A stretch of DNA of 64,000 nt from Deltaproteobacteria bacterium. Its GTDB lineage: Bacteria > Myxococcota_A > Polyangia > Haliangiales > SHYZ01. The stretch is from NCBI GenBank assembly GCA_016210055.1, contig JACQUZ010000166.1, forward strand, positions 55,283 to 119,282. The letters are read 5' to 3'. A program made the position numbers and the translations under genes. Below are positions 1-8,823 of the stretch, piece by piece (position 1 is the stretch's first letter; every line of letters begins with the position of its first letter). The notes under the pieces were generated by a model. The model made no database searches. It saw only the letters and a program-made list of their open reading frames with translations, and was not told where the DNA came from.

Positions 1-3000
1 ACAGCAATACGATGTCACGGGCTTGAATGGCCTTACGACCTACTATTTCGCCCTGCGGGCGGTGGACTCGTCCGGTATCCCAGGCGTGGCGTCGAACAAC
101 GCGATCGCGACCACGCTCGACGACGTTCCCCCGGCGGCCATCAGCGACCTGGTCGCGACCACCAACACGTCCGCGTGGGGGAGCCTCATCTTGTCCTGGA
201 CCGCTCCGGGTGACAACGGCCAAAGCGGGCAGGCGTCGCGCTATGATCTGAGGGTATCGCGCCAGCCGATCACGCCAGACAACTACGCGTCGGCCAATGC
301 GATCCCGATTTCGTCCCCCAAGCCTGCTGGCCAGGGCGAATCGGTCAAGATAACCGGCCTGGATCCCGAAGCGCTCATCTACGTCGCGCTCAAGGCCGTG
401 GACGCCGAGGGGAACGCGTCTCGCCTCTCCAACGTGGCGTTGGCACGCACGCGAGACGAGGTGCCTTCGCAGGTCACCGACCTATCCGCCGCAGGAAGCG
501 GGAGCACGTCGCTCGTGCTCAAGTGGACGGCGCCAGGGGATGACGGCGCCAAGGGGACGGCGACGAGCTACGAAATCCGCACCTCGACGAGCCCGATTAC
601 CGAGAGCCTGTTCAGCATGGCCACCAAGGTGGCGAGCCCGCCCGTGCCGGCACCGGGCGGCAGCGCGCAGGAGTTCGTCCTGGATGGGCTTTCGCCGGGC
701 AGGACCTACTACGTGGCGCTCAAGGCCGTCGATGACCGAGGGAACGTCTCGCCCATGTCGAACGTGGCCAGTGCGGCAACGCCCGACCAAGTGCCGCCGG
801 CCAAGGTGACCGACCTGGTCGCGAAGACCGGCCCTGATCTTGGAACGATTCGCCTCGAATGGACCGCACCTGGCGACGACGAGTGGACGGGCCGGGTGGC
901 GGCGATCGACCTTCGCTGGTCGTACAACCCCATTGCGGTCAACCACTTCGAGGACGCCTTGCCTGTCCAGCCCGAGGTGTCGGTTGTGGACGGCGGACAG
1001 GTGCAGGTTCACGTGGCGCGGAGTCTTCCCAGCGAGACGCGCCTGTATTTCGCCCTGCGCGCGCGCGACGACTCGGGGAACTGGTCCGGTGTTTCGAACG
1101 ACGCGAGCGCGTGGACGAAGGACGTGCCCCCCGCCGCGGTCTACGACCTCAAGCAGTCAGGGCGCTCGGCCAATGGAATCACCATCTCGTGGACCGCTCC
1201 TGGGGATGACGAGTTCAGCGGGACCGCCGAGGAGTACGACATCCGCGTGAGCACTTCGCCCATCGACGCCGAGAGCTTCGACAAGGCGACCAAAGCGGTG
1301 GCGCCAAAACCAAAGACTGGGCTTTCGCCAGAATCCTGGACGATTTCTGGCCTGGATCCGAACGTGAGCTACTACGTGGCCCTCAAGGCGCGTGATGACC
1401 GACACAACTGGTCCTCGATCTCGAACGTGGTGTCGGCGCGCACCGCCGATACCCTGCCGCCAGCGCAGGTTGCGGATCTTTTGGCCGAGGCGGGTTCCCT
1501 GTCTGGGAGCATCCAGCTTTCGTGGACCGCTCCGGGCGACGACGGAGCGGTGGGGACCGCCGCGCGCTACGAGCTCCGGCGTGCCTTGGAGCCCGTGACG
1601 GAAAAGAACTGGGCGTCGGCTACCACGGTTCTCGGCCTCGAGGCGCCGCGGAGCTCTGGTACCAAGGAGACCTTCCTCGCCGCAGGACTCGAGGGGGAGA
1701 CCACCTACCACTTCGCCATTCGTGCGGTGGATGACGAAGAAAACGCGGGCCCGTTGTCGCCAAGCACCTCCGCGAGTACTCCACCCATTCCACCGTCCCA
1801 AGTCACGAACCTCTTCGCCTCGGCGTCTGCTGGCGCGGTGACGTTGACGTGGACCGCGCCCGGAGATGATCGAATGACGGGCACCGCGACCGAGTACGAC
1901 GTGCGGTTCGCGACGAGCGTCGTCACGGCCGCGAGCTACGCCCAGGCGACCCAGGCCACGGGCGAGCCCAAGCCTCAGCCGGCATTCTCGTCGGAGAAGT
2001 TCACCATCACGGGCCTGGCGGAATCCACGACGTACTACTTCGCGCTCAAGACCATCGACGACGCCGGGGCCGTGAGCGGCCTCTCCAACGTGGTCAAGGT
2101 GACGACGCCGGATCAGACGGCGCCAGCGATGCCGGGCGCCCTTGCGGCAAAGGCACCGCAAGACGATGGCACCCCGGTCGAAGTAACGGCTGCGGAAGCT
2201 TCGTCTGTCCTTGGGCCCTCGTGGGTGGCGGAGAACGTCATCGACTTCAGCGAGACGAGCTCGTGGAGCTCGGAGGGGAGCCCGTTCTCGACTGCGGACT
2301 GGCTGAGTGTGGACCTTAAGGACCGCGTGGCCATTGATCGCATCGGCTTGCGGCCAGACGCCTTGTACTACGACCTCTTCCCACGCGACTTCACGCTCGA
2401 GGTCTCGGACGACCGCGCGAGCTGGACCGCAGTCGTGGTTGAGGAGGAATTCCGCGCGTCCAACGCGGAGTGGCTGCAATGGGGGTTCTCGCCGTTTTCG
2501 GGCAAGTACGTCCGCTTGGTCACCAGCGACACGGCCACGAGCTATGCACGGCACTACGCCGTGGTAGCCGAGGTCGAAGTCTACAAGGCCGCTCCCAGCG
2601 ACGGGCGCGTGCAGCTCACGTGGATTGCGCCAGGCGACGATGGCCAGTCGGGAACCGCCAAGTCCTATCAGGTCTTCCGGAGCCAGGCGCCATTTACCGA
2701 GTCGACGGTGGGCAGTGCGACCAAGGTCTCGGGCGCGCCCACGCCCCAGGCGGCCGGGGCGCTGCAGGCCATGTTGGTAACCGGGTTGCCGGGCGAGACT
2801 ACGTACTACTGGGCGGTGCGCGCAGTCGACGAGGCGGGTAACGTGGGAGCGTTGTCGTCGGTGGTATCTGCCTCGTCAAACCCCGTTCCCCCTGCGGCAA
2901 CCTGGGATCTCTTCGCCCGTGCGAGAGGCCAGTCCGAGGTGGACCTGACCTGGACCGCACCTGGTGACGATGGGCTCGTCGGGACGGCCGCGAGCTATGA

Positions 3001-3982
3001 GCTGCGGCACGCTCCTTGGCCCATCACCTCGCAGAACTTCCCGCTCGCCACGTTGGTTTCAGGGACGAAGACCCCGAGCGCGTCGGGGAGCCTGGAATCC
3101 ATGCGGGTGAGCGGCCTTGCTCCTGGCACCCTGCACCGCTTCGCCCTCGTCGCCCGCGATGAGGCAGGGAACGCGTCGTACCTGTCCAACGTGGCCCTCG
3201 TCACGACCGATCCCGCGCCAGACACGACGCCGCCGGTGGCCGTGAGCACTCTCAACGCGCGCCTGCCCGTTGCAGGTGGCCAGCCCATCCAGGCGCGCGC
3301 GGCGGCTTGGTCGAGCGAGCAAGCGCCCGATTTCACGGCGGCGGCGCTGGTTGACGGGAGCATCGGCACCCTGTGGTCGAGCGCGGCGCGCAGCACCCAG
3401 CGGGAGGAGTGGGTGCGGATTGATCTGGGATCCGCGGTGCGGACCGATCGAGTGCGCGCCTGGCCGGCGGAAGGTTACACGGACCTGTTCCCGCCTTCGT
3501 TCGAAATCAGAGTGAGCCCCGATGGGCTGGCGTGGTCTTTGGTCCTCGGTAAGAGCGGAACCAGTGCCTCTCCCGGCAAGGCGGTCGAGGCGACCTTCGC
3601 GACCACGGCCGTGCGTTACGTGGAGCTCCGTGCCACCGAGCTTGCCCGGCACGAGAACGGGCTGTTCTACGCCATTGTCGCCGAGCTCGAGGCGCTCACT
3701 GCCCAGGAGCCTCCCGGCACGGTGCTCGTGAGCTTTACGGCGCCTGGCGACGATGGCACGAGCGGCCGAGCCTCCGAGTACGACCTGCGGGTGGGCGCGT
3801 GTCCATTCGATTTCGACTCCGCGAAGAGGTTGTCCATGGATGCACCGCTCGCAGCCGGTAGCCCCGAGCGAGTGACCGTGACGTCGGTACCCAAGGGCGA
3901 GGCCTGCTTTGGCGTGGTCTCAATCGACGACGCGGGGAACCGCAGCGCGCTCTCAAACACGGCGAAGGTGGCGGTGCCGTAG
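1..3982 (+). CDS. Giant fibronectin type III / discoidin repeat protein (5' truncated)
   Basis: The reading frame is already open at base 2, and the first residues continue an FN3 domain end, so the TTG at 23 is not the start and the gene begins outside the window. About 1,326 residues are visible. Nine FN3-like units each carry a near-invariant W-T-A-P-G-D-D-G core followed by a conserved tyrosine and arginine. Two discoidin (F5/8 type C-like) domains lie at about 2177-2591 and 3290-3704, each with a W-S-S pair and a D-L-F-P-x-x-F strand. The repeats suggest an extracellular adhesion or carbohydrate-binding protein. No membrane anchor or sorting signal is visible at the C terminus, which ends in an FN3 domain. 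The binding target is unknown. Confidence 0.85.
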   Translation, partial: QQYDVTGLNGLTTYYFALRAVDSSGIPGVASNNAIATTLDDVPPAAISDLVATTNTSAWGSLILSWTAPGDNGQSGQASRYDLRVSRQPITPDNYASANAIPISSPKPAGQGESVKITGLDPEALIYVALKAVDAEGNASRLSNVALARTRDEVPSQVTDLSAAGSGSTSLVLKWTAPGDDGAKGTATSYEIRTSTSPITESLFSMATKVASPPVPAPGGSAQEFVLDGLSPGRTYYVALKAVDDRGNVSPMSNVASAATPDQVPPAKVTDLVAKTGPDLGTIRLEWTAPGDDEWTGRVAAIDLRWSYNPIAVNHFEDALPVQPEVSVVDGGQVQVHVARSLPSETRLYFALRARDDSGNWSGVSNDASAWTKDVPPAAVYDLKQSGRSANGITISWTAPGDDEFSGTAEEYDIRVSTSPIDAESFDKATKAVAPKPKTGLSPESWTISGLDPNVSYYVALKARDDRHNWSSISNVVSARTADTLPPAQVADLLAEAGSLSGSIQLSWTAPGDDGAVGTAARYELRRALEPVTEKNWASATTVLGLEAPRSSGTKETFLAAGLEGETTYHFAIRAVDDEENAGPLSPSTSASTPPIPPSQVTNLFASASAGAVTLTWTAPGDDRMTGTATEYDVRFATSVVTAASYAQATQATGEPKPQPAFSSEKFTITGLAESTTYYFALKTIDDAGAVSGLSNVVKVTTPDQTAPAMPGALAAKAPQDDGTPVEVTAAEASSVLGPSWVAENVIDFSETSSWSSEGSPFSTADWLSVDLKDRVAIDRIGLRPDALYYDLFPRDFTLEVSDDRASWTAVVVEEEFRASNAEWLQWGFSPFSGKYVRLVTSDTATSYARHYAVVAEVEVYKAAPSDGRVQLTWIAPGDDGQSGTAKSYQVFRSQAPFTESTVGSATKVSGAPTPQAAGALQAMLVTGLPGETTYYWAVRAVDEAGNVGALSSVVSASSNPVPPAATWDLFARARGQSEVDLTWTAPGDDGLVGTAASYELRHAPWPITSQNFPLATLVSGTKTPSASGSLESMRVSGLAPGTLHRFALVARDEAGNASYLSNVALVTTDPAPDTTPPVAVSTLNARLPVAGGQPIQARAAAWSSEQAPDFTAAALVDGSIGTLWSSAARSTQREEWVRIDLGSAVRTDRVRAWPAEGYTDLFPPSFEIRVSPDGLAWSLVLGKSGTSASPGKAVEATFATTAVRYVELRATELARHENGLFYAIVAELEALTAQEPPGTVLVSFTAPGDDGTSGRASEYDLRVGACPFDFDSAKRLSMDAPLAAGSPERVTVTSVPKGEACFGVVSIDDAGNRSALSNTAKVAVP
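2177..2591 (+). other. Discoidin (F5/8 type C-like) domain 1, nested in an FN3 unit
   Basis: This segment separates the first strand of an FN3 unit (ending near 2150) from its second strand with the WIAPGDDG core near 2620-2645. It holds the family hallmarks: a W-S-S pair, a V-D-L strand, an S-D-D-R-A-S-W turn and a closing Y-V-R-L strand. Such domains usually bind glycans or lipids; the ligand here is unknown. Confidence 0.7.
3290..3704 (+). other. Discoidin (F5/8 type C-like) domain 2, nested in the last FN3 unit
   Basis: This is the second discoidin-like domain of the same protein, with L-W-S-S, I-D-L-G, S-P-D-G-L-A-W and R-Y-V-E-L elements. As in domain 1, it sits between the first FN3 strand (near 3235-3280) and the second strand with the FTAPGDDG core (near 3730-3760). 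Confidence 0.7.
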
Positions 3983-4011
3983 CGCCTTGCTCAAGAGGAG
4001 CCGCGTCCCGC

Positions 4012-5709
4012 TTACTGGTTCAACGTGCGGTGCAGCGTGCGCAGGAGCGACGCTTCGGCATCGTCGCCCGAGAGCTCCCAGAACATGACGCCGCCCAAGC
4101 GCTTGTCACGCACGTATTGGGCCTTGATTCCCAGGGACTCTGGGTCGTCGTAGCTGATCATGATCCCCGTCGCCGGGTTGTACAGCCACGGCACCTTGGC
4201 TTCCTGGTGGAAATAGCGCGTGTAGCGAGACAGGTAGTTGAGCTTGATGTCCTCGTAGTCAAAGACGCCCGCTTCCCAAGTGCCTTGTGGGAGCCCGCTC
4301 GCGCGCTGATACAGCCCACTGTTTATGTTGGGCACGCCCTGCCACCCTCGACCATAGAAGGGCACGCCGATAACGATCTTGTCTGTAGGGACGCCTCCTG
4401 CGAGGTACGCGCGAACTGCCGCCTCCGTGTTGAATGACGTACGGATCGATTCAGGCGAAGGATCGGATGAAGATGCGTAGAGCGGGGAGTTGAAATTGGT
4501 CACCGACTCCCAGCCGCCGTGGAAGTCGTAGGTCATGATGTTGATCCAGTTCAGGCTCCTCTGGATGTTGCCGAGCTCGATGTTGGCGATCATGTTGGGG
4601 CCGGAGGGGGCAGCGATGGTGAGGAGGTACTGACGTCCATCCCTTTGCCCTTCCTCGTTGAGCTTCTTGCGGAGGCTCTCGAGGAGAAGCGTGAAGTTCC
4701 GCTTGTCTTCAGGTCGCCCTGTGGCGAGGCCGCCGCCGCCGGGGTATTCCCAGTCGATGTCGATTCCATCGAAGCCATAGCGCTTCATGAACGCCACGCA
4801 GGACTGGGAGAACCGATCGCGATTGGCCGCGGTGAGCGCCGCTTCGGAGAATCCCGAGGACCAGGTCCAGCCGCCGACCGAAATGAGCGTCTTCAAGTGC
4901 GGATTTGCCCCTTTCAGCTTCTTGAGCTGCCCAAAGCTGCCGCGCAGCGCGCCGGCGTCCCACGTGTCACCGGGGTAGAACTTATCCGTATCTGCATAGG
5001 CATCGCCGAGCACGCACTCGCCGTTGGCAATGTTGGCGAACGCGTAATTGATATGGGTGAGGCGGCTGGCAGGGATGTCCGCCACGTGGTAGTTGCGGCC
5101 GTACACGGACCACGCGGTGAAGTAGCCGATGATGCGCTTGGCGCCACTTCCGGTCCCGGGATTGGGGCCGGCGTCGGGCTTGGGGTCGGGGCTGGCGTCA
5201 GGCCTGCTCGGTCCAGCGTCGGCGGTGTTTTGGCCGTCGGGGGTTCCACTGCACGGCGTGGGAGCTCCGCCGCTTCCGCCTCCAGGGATGAAACGCGCTC
5301 CGCTCCAGCCGGCGAACTTTCCTTGGGCGCAGAAGCCGACGTCAATCGTACCCCCGCGCGCAGGGAGCTGCTTGTTCCACGTGGCGTCCACGTGGACGGT
5401 CCGCCCGTTGCGGGTGTGCCTGCCGTTCCAGAGACTCGTGAGCTTTACCTGGCAGTCCAGGTCGAACTCGAGGGACCAGGGGGAAATGCTGGAGTCGCCA
5501 TGGTTCACGACCGTCACGCCTGCGCAAAACCCTGTTCCCCAGTCCGTATTCTTGCGAAAGCGCAGCTCTACCTGGTCGGCGCGGCAGACCCCATCTGCGC
5601 CAACTGCGCATTGGACCGACTGGGCGGCAATCATCTCTTCGGAGGCTGTGCATCCGCTCAGAATGAGGGGCATGAGGAGAAGGCGAGCACTAAGCGAAAA
5701 GGTCGACAT
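4012..5709 (-). CDS. Secreted GH18 chitinase lipoprotein with CBM2-like domain
   Basis: This is predicted to hydrolyse beta-1,4-GlcNAc polymers outside the cell. The 565-residue protein starts with a lipoprotein signal (lipobox L-S-G-C, Cys20). A CBM2-like cellulose/chitin-binding domain follows at about 40-140, with paired tryptophans and cysteines. A Pro/Asp/Gly-rich linker spans 145-190, and the GH18 barrel covers about 191-560. The catalytic motif F-D-G-I-D-I-D-W-E at 313-321 is intact, with Glu321 as proton donor and Asp317/Asp319. The ATG at 5709 has a good upstream GGAG. The gene is divergent from the polyketide synthase gene and convergent with the FN3 gene. A lipid anchor plus binding module suits surface degradation of chitin or fungal wall. 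Confidence 0.93.
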   Translation of the reverse strand: MSTFSLSARLLLMPLILSGCTASEEMIAAQSVQCAVGADGVCRADQVELRFRKNTDWGTGFCAGVTVVNHGDSSISPWSLEFDLDCQVKLTSLWNGRHTRNGRTVHVDATWNKQLPARGGTIDVGFCAQGKFAGWSGARFIPGGGSGGAPTPCSGTPDGQNTADAGPSRPDASPDPKPDAGPNPGTGSGAKRIIGYFTAWSVYGRNYHVADIPASRLTHINYAFANIANGECVLGDAYADTDKFYPGDTWDAGALRGSFGQLKKLKGANPHLKTLISVGGWTWSSGFSEAALTAANRDRFSQSCVAFMKRYGFDGIDIDWEYPGGGGLATGRPEDKRNFTLLLESLRKKLNEEGQRDGRQYLLTIAAPSGPNMIANIELGNIQRSLNWINIMTYDFHGGWESVTNFNSPLYASSSDPSPESIRTSFNTEAAVRAYLAGGVPTDKIVIGVPFYGRGWQGVPNINSGLYQRASGLPQGTWEAGVFDYEDIKLNYLSRYTRYFHQEAKVPWLYNPATGIMISYDDPESLGIKAQYVRDKRLGGVMFWELSGDDAEASLLRTLHRTLNQ

Positions 5710-5822
5710 GAACGTCTCCTGTCTCTCCCGGCACTTGGGAAAGAGGGAGGGCGGGCGAATTTCGGGTCACTCGGTTCAAGGAGCCCTGAACACCCATTCG
5801 ATCCTGCTTAGTTCTTCAATGG

Positions 5823-6896
5823 ATGCCCTTTGCTTGGAGCTTGAAGACAGTCGTCCCGCCGCATGTGTTGACTGCGGGGGACCTGAAGCGGCTGGGACGA
5901 GAGATGCTTGGCCACGCGATTTCTGGGGGGCCCGACGCCTTCGATGACCTCGTGGAGCGAACGTGTATCGAGAGGCGATTCCTGTCGCGGCCAGCGGAGG
6001 AGCTTGTCGTGCCGCGCGCCCTGGAGATGACGACGTCATGGCATGCGGAATCGGCACTGCGCCTTGCAAAAGAAGCGCTGGTGCAAGCCATCGACGAGGC
6101 CGGCGTGTCCAGGCCCGAGATCGATGCGATTGTCGCCTGTTGCTCGACGGGGTTCATGATTCCGTCACTCGACAGCTACCTCATCAACGAGCTGGGTTTC
6201 CCCGCAACGACCCGTCGTTACCCGTTCACCACCCTCGGGTGCGCGGGAGGAGCGGGAGGGCTGATACGCGCGGCCGAAATCGCCTGCGGGTTGGGTGATC
6301 GAGGGACGGTCGCTTTGGTAGCCGTCGAGACCCCGACGCTCACCTTCCGTCCCAGGGACCTTTCCATGCAAAACGTCGTCTCCGCGCTGCTTTTCGGTGA
6401 CGGCGCGTCGGCCATGGTCGTTCGTTCATCCCCCCCACCTGGCCGAAGGTCGGTTTTCGTGAAGGGATCATCCTCTTTCTTGCACCGGGACACCTATGAC
6501 GCCATGGGGTTCGGCGTAGTGCCCGACGGATTCAAAGTGCAGCTGTCCCCGAAAGTCCCCGAGCTGGCGGCGCGGGACCTGCGCTCCCTGGTCAGTGCCC
6601 TGCTCAAGAAAGCGGGCTCTTCCGTGGATGAGCTCGCCTTCTTCGCATTACATCCAGGTGGGCCGCGGGTCCTCAAGGCCGTGGAGGCGGAGCTCGGCCT
6701 TACGCGGGCGCAGACGGCCGCGTCATGGAAGGTCTTGCGTGAGCACGGAAACATGTCCTCGCCCACGGTCATGTTCGTTCTCGCTGAAATCCTTGGCTCC
6801 CAACCCCTGCCGATAGGTGCCTTGGGGGTGATGGCTGCTTTTGGCCCTGGCTTCGCGGTCGAGCTCGCCCTCCTTGAAGTGACGGGGCCCGGTTGA
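5823..6896 (+). CDS. Type III polyketide synthase (chalcone/stilbene synthase family)
   Basis: This 357-residue thiolase-fold enzyme should extend an acyl-CoA starter with malonyl-CoA units and cyclise the chain. The catalytic triad is visible: Cys140 in T-T-L-G-C-A-G-G, His277 in A-L-H-P-G-G-P, and Asn310 in H-G-N-M-S-S-P-T. The FGDGASA loop is also present. The length is typical. Its 3' end overlaps the next gene by four bases, and that gene encodes an ICMT-family methyltransferase. This arrangement matches the Bacillus bpsA-bpsB alkylpyrone pair. By analogy the product may be an alkylpyrone or alkylresorcinol, but the starter and ring cannot be read from sequence. No clear ribosome binding site precedes the ATG. 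Confidence 0.93.
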   Translation: MPFAWSLKTVVPPHVLTAGDLKRLGREMLGHAISGGPDAFDDLVERTCIERRFLSRPAEELVVPRALEMTTSWHAESALRLAKEALVQAIDEAGVSRPEIDAIVACCSTGFMIPSLDSYLINELGFPATTRRYPFTTLGCAGGAGGLIRAAEIACGLGDRGTVALVAVETPTLTFRPRDLSMQNVVSALLFGDGASAMVVRSSPPPGRRSVFVKGSSSFLHRDTYDAMGFGVVPDGFKVQLSPKVPELAARDLRSLVSALLKKAGSSVDELAFFALHPGGPRVLKAVEAELGLTRAQTAASWKVLREHGNMSSPTVMFVLAEILGSQPLPIGALGVMAAFGPGFAVELALLEVTGPG

Positions 6897-7483
6897 GCAA
6901 CTTGTCCGCATGGCAATGGGCGGTGCTCGAGCTGATCGGGCTATTTGCCCTCGCGCGGGGTCTCGAGGTGTTCTCGTCGCTGGCCCGGGCGCGGGCGGCG
7001 CGAGAGGAGCAGGGCGTCCAGGTGTTCAAGGAGCCCGGGTGGGGTCAGATGGTGCTCACCCACGTGGCGATTTTCGTGGGATCCGCGGCCAGCGTGATCC
7101 TTGGACCCACGGTACCTGGAAGGCCACTTGCCATGGCCGCCCTAGTCATCCTAGCCCTAGCCACGGCACTGAGGGCGTGGATGCTCCTTTCGTTGGGCGG
7201 CAGGTGGAGCGTCCTCGTCATTGACCCCGGGGACGTGGTCACGACCGGCCCCTATCGATTCATTCGGCACCCGAACTACTTGGCCATCGTGCTCGAGGTA
7301 GCGGCTCTTCCCCTCGTCGCTGGCGCGTACGGAGTCGCGGCGTGGGGTACTCTCGCCAACGCGCTTGTCCTTGCGCGCCGGATCCCCTTTGAAGAGCGAT
7401 TCCTTGCTGCGAGATTCCGCGCGTACCGGGAGGTCATGATGAAGCGGCCTCGGTTCCTGCCTCGCCTGGTTGCTCGAAGCTAG
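6893..7483 (+). CDS. ICMT-family membrane methyltransferase
   Basis: The 196-residue integral membrane protein belongs to the isoprenylcysteine carboxyl methyltransferase superfamily. Hydrophobic helices lie at about 5-25, 50-75, 78-100 and 140-160. The family signature is present: G-P-Y-R-F-I-R-H-P-N-Y for SAM binding, and a C-terminal E-E-R-F followed by F-R-A-Y. The proposed start is TTG at 6893, overlapping the TGA stop of the polyketide synthase gene as TTGA, so translation is probably coupled. In bacteria, ICMT-like proteins next to type III PKS genes O-methylate polyketide products; that role is inferred here from context. Confidence 0.85.
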   Translation: MSNLSAWQWAVLELIGLFALARGLEVFSSLARARAAREEQGVQVFKEPGWGQMVLTHVAIFVGSAASVILGPTVPGRPLAMAALVILALATALRAWMLLSLGGRWSVLVIDPGDVVTTGPYRFIRHPNYLAIVLEVAALPLVAGAYGVAAWGTLANALVLARRIPFEERFLAARFRAYREVMMKRPRFLPRLVARS

Positions 7484-7508
7484 GCCGCTGATATGGTATC
7501 AACGCTGC

Positions 7509-8534
7509 ATGTTGATCCTCATGAAGCCTGACGCCACCCCCGCGGATATCGACGGTGTCTGCGGTCGGGTTCGGGAGCTCGGCTTCACGCCGCACCTCAT
7601 TCCAGGCCAGACGCGGGTGGCCATCGGCGTGACCGGAAATCAGGGGGCGATCGATCCCTCGCTGTTTGCGCATTTCCCGGCGATTGCCGAGGCGGTTCCT
7701 GTTTCGCGTCCATGGAAACTCGTGTCGCGAGACGTGAAACCCGACCACACGATCATTCCACTTCCTGGACCAAGAGCGACCTGCGCGATTGGCGGTGGGA
7801 CGTTCGTCGTCATGGCGGGACCGTGTGCGGTCGAGGGGCGAGAGCAGCTCATGACCGCGGCAAGGGCCGTGTGCGACGCGGGAGCCCGGGTGCTGCGCGG
7901 CGGCGCGTTCAAGCCGCGCACGTCTCCCTATAGCTTTCAGGGGCTCAAGGAAGACGGGCTCAAGCTCCTCGCGGAAGCACGCGAAGCCACGGGCTTGCCG
8001 TTCATCACCGAGGTTGTCGACACGCGGGACGTGGACTTGGTTGCCGAGCATGCGGACATCCTTCAGGTGGGAGCGAGGAACATGCAGAATTTCGCGCTCC
8101 TCGAGGCGGTGGGGAGTGTTCGCAAGCCCGTGATGCTCAAGAGGGGGCTTTCCGCCACGATTCAGGAGTGGCTCATGGCGGCCGAATACATCATGGCTAA
8201 GGGGAACTACCAAGTCATGCTTTGCGAGCGGGGCATCCGCACCTTTGAAACGATGACCCGGAACACGCTGGATCTTGGCTCGATCCCCTTGGTCAAGCGC
8301 CTTACCCACTTGCCCGTGATTATCGATCCTTCGCACGGTACCGGCGACTACCGATCCGTGCCGGCCCTCGCACGCGCCGCCGTCGCCGTTGGAGCTGACG
8401 GGCTCATGGTCGAAGTCCACCCGGATCCTGCCCGTGCCTTGAGCGACGGTCCACAGTCCCTCACCCCAGCCAACTTCGCCAAGCTCATGGAAAGCATCAG
8501 CGCCATCGCCAAGGTGCTGCAGATGAAGATCTGA
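7509..8534 (+). CDS. aroF: 3-deoxy-7-phosphoheptulonate (DAHP) synthase, AroF/type I-beta
   Basis: This enzyme condenses phosphoenolpyruvate and erythrose 4-phosphate, the first step of the shikimate pathway. The ATG at 7509 gives 341 residues. An N-terminal ferredoxin-like (ACT-like) regulatory domain (1-70), as in Thermotoga DAHP synthase, precedes the TIM barrel. Barrel motifs include M-A-G-P-C-A-V-E, R-G-G-A-F-K-P-R-T-S-P, Q-V-G-A-R-N-M-Q-N, the L-K-R-G-L segment and D-P-S-H-G-T-G. Metal ligands (Cys, His, Glu, Asp) are in place. The regulatory domain suggests feedback inhibition by aromatic amino acids. The start lies 25 bp after the ICMT gene; aroC lies 36 kb away. Confidence 0.95.
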   Translation: MLILMKPDATPADIDGVCGRVRELGFTPHLIPGQTRVAIGVTGNQGAIDPSLFAHFPAIAEAVPVSRPWKLVSRDVKPDHTIIPLPGPRATCAIGGGTFVVMAGPCAVEGREQLMTAARAVCDAGARVLRGGAFKPRTSPYSFQGLKEDGLKLLAEAREATGLPFITEVVDTRDVDLVAEHADILQVGARNMQNFALLEAVGSVRKPVMLKRGLSATIQEWLMAAEYIMAKGNYQVMLCERGIRTFETMTRNTLDLGSIPLVKRLTHLPVIIDPSHGTGDYRSVPALARAAVAVGADGLMVEVHPDPARALSDGPQSLTPANFAKLMESISAIAKVLQMKI

Positions 8535-8775
8535 CCGCCTACAGGTCGCATTCCCCCGGCCGGCCGGCAAGCCCCAGGAGCCCGCGGCTCCCTTCACGGA
8601 GTGACAGCGTGACAGGGCGATCGGGGCCCGTGCGGTACCACGACTTCTCGCTTGGGGGAGAGCCCCCCGGCCACTGGGGACAGAAATACCCCGACCGAAA
8701 CCAGCAAGCACGCGAAAGCCCCGCCTGCACGTCGACGCCACGACGATGGCACGCATGGTGAACAGGGGAAACTTG

Positions 8776-8794
8776 CCGGGGATATTGCCCCCGG
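8776..8794 (+). promoter_or_regulatory. GC-rich hairpin just upstream of a ribosome binding site
   Basis: The arms CCGGGG (8776-8781) and CCCCGG (8789-8794) can pair around a seven-base loop. The hairpin ends two bases before the AGAAGGAG ribosome binding site of the gene at 8810. It could influence translation start or transcript stability; this is a structural inference only. Confidence 0.35.
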
Positions 8795-8800
8795 AGAAGG

Positions 8801-8823
8801 AGCTTAGCCATGAAGCTTAGCCA
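8801..8823 (+). repeat. 10-bp direct repeat flanking a start codon
   Basis: AGCTTAGCCA occurs at 8801-8810 and again at 8814-8823, so the start codon of the gene at 8810 lies across the copy boundary. It may be a small duplication that occurred with the signal-peptide start. Confidence 0.6.

Noticed and set aside
1157..2554. Long open frame on the minus strand opposite the FN3 repeats
   Set aside because: The plus-strand frame encodes repeated FN3 units. The minus frame is Arg-rich without motifs, as expected in GC-rich DNA.
7434..8756. 440-codon minus frame opposite DAHP synthase
   Set aside because: Overlaps the aroF gene completely and has no family features.
8535..8809. Possible small gene or ncRNA in the 275-bp gap
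   Set aside because: Only GC-rich short inverted stretches were seen; no conserved frame or terminator-type stem with a T run.
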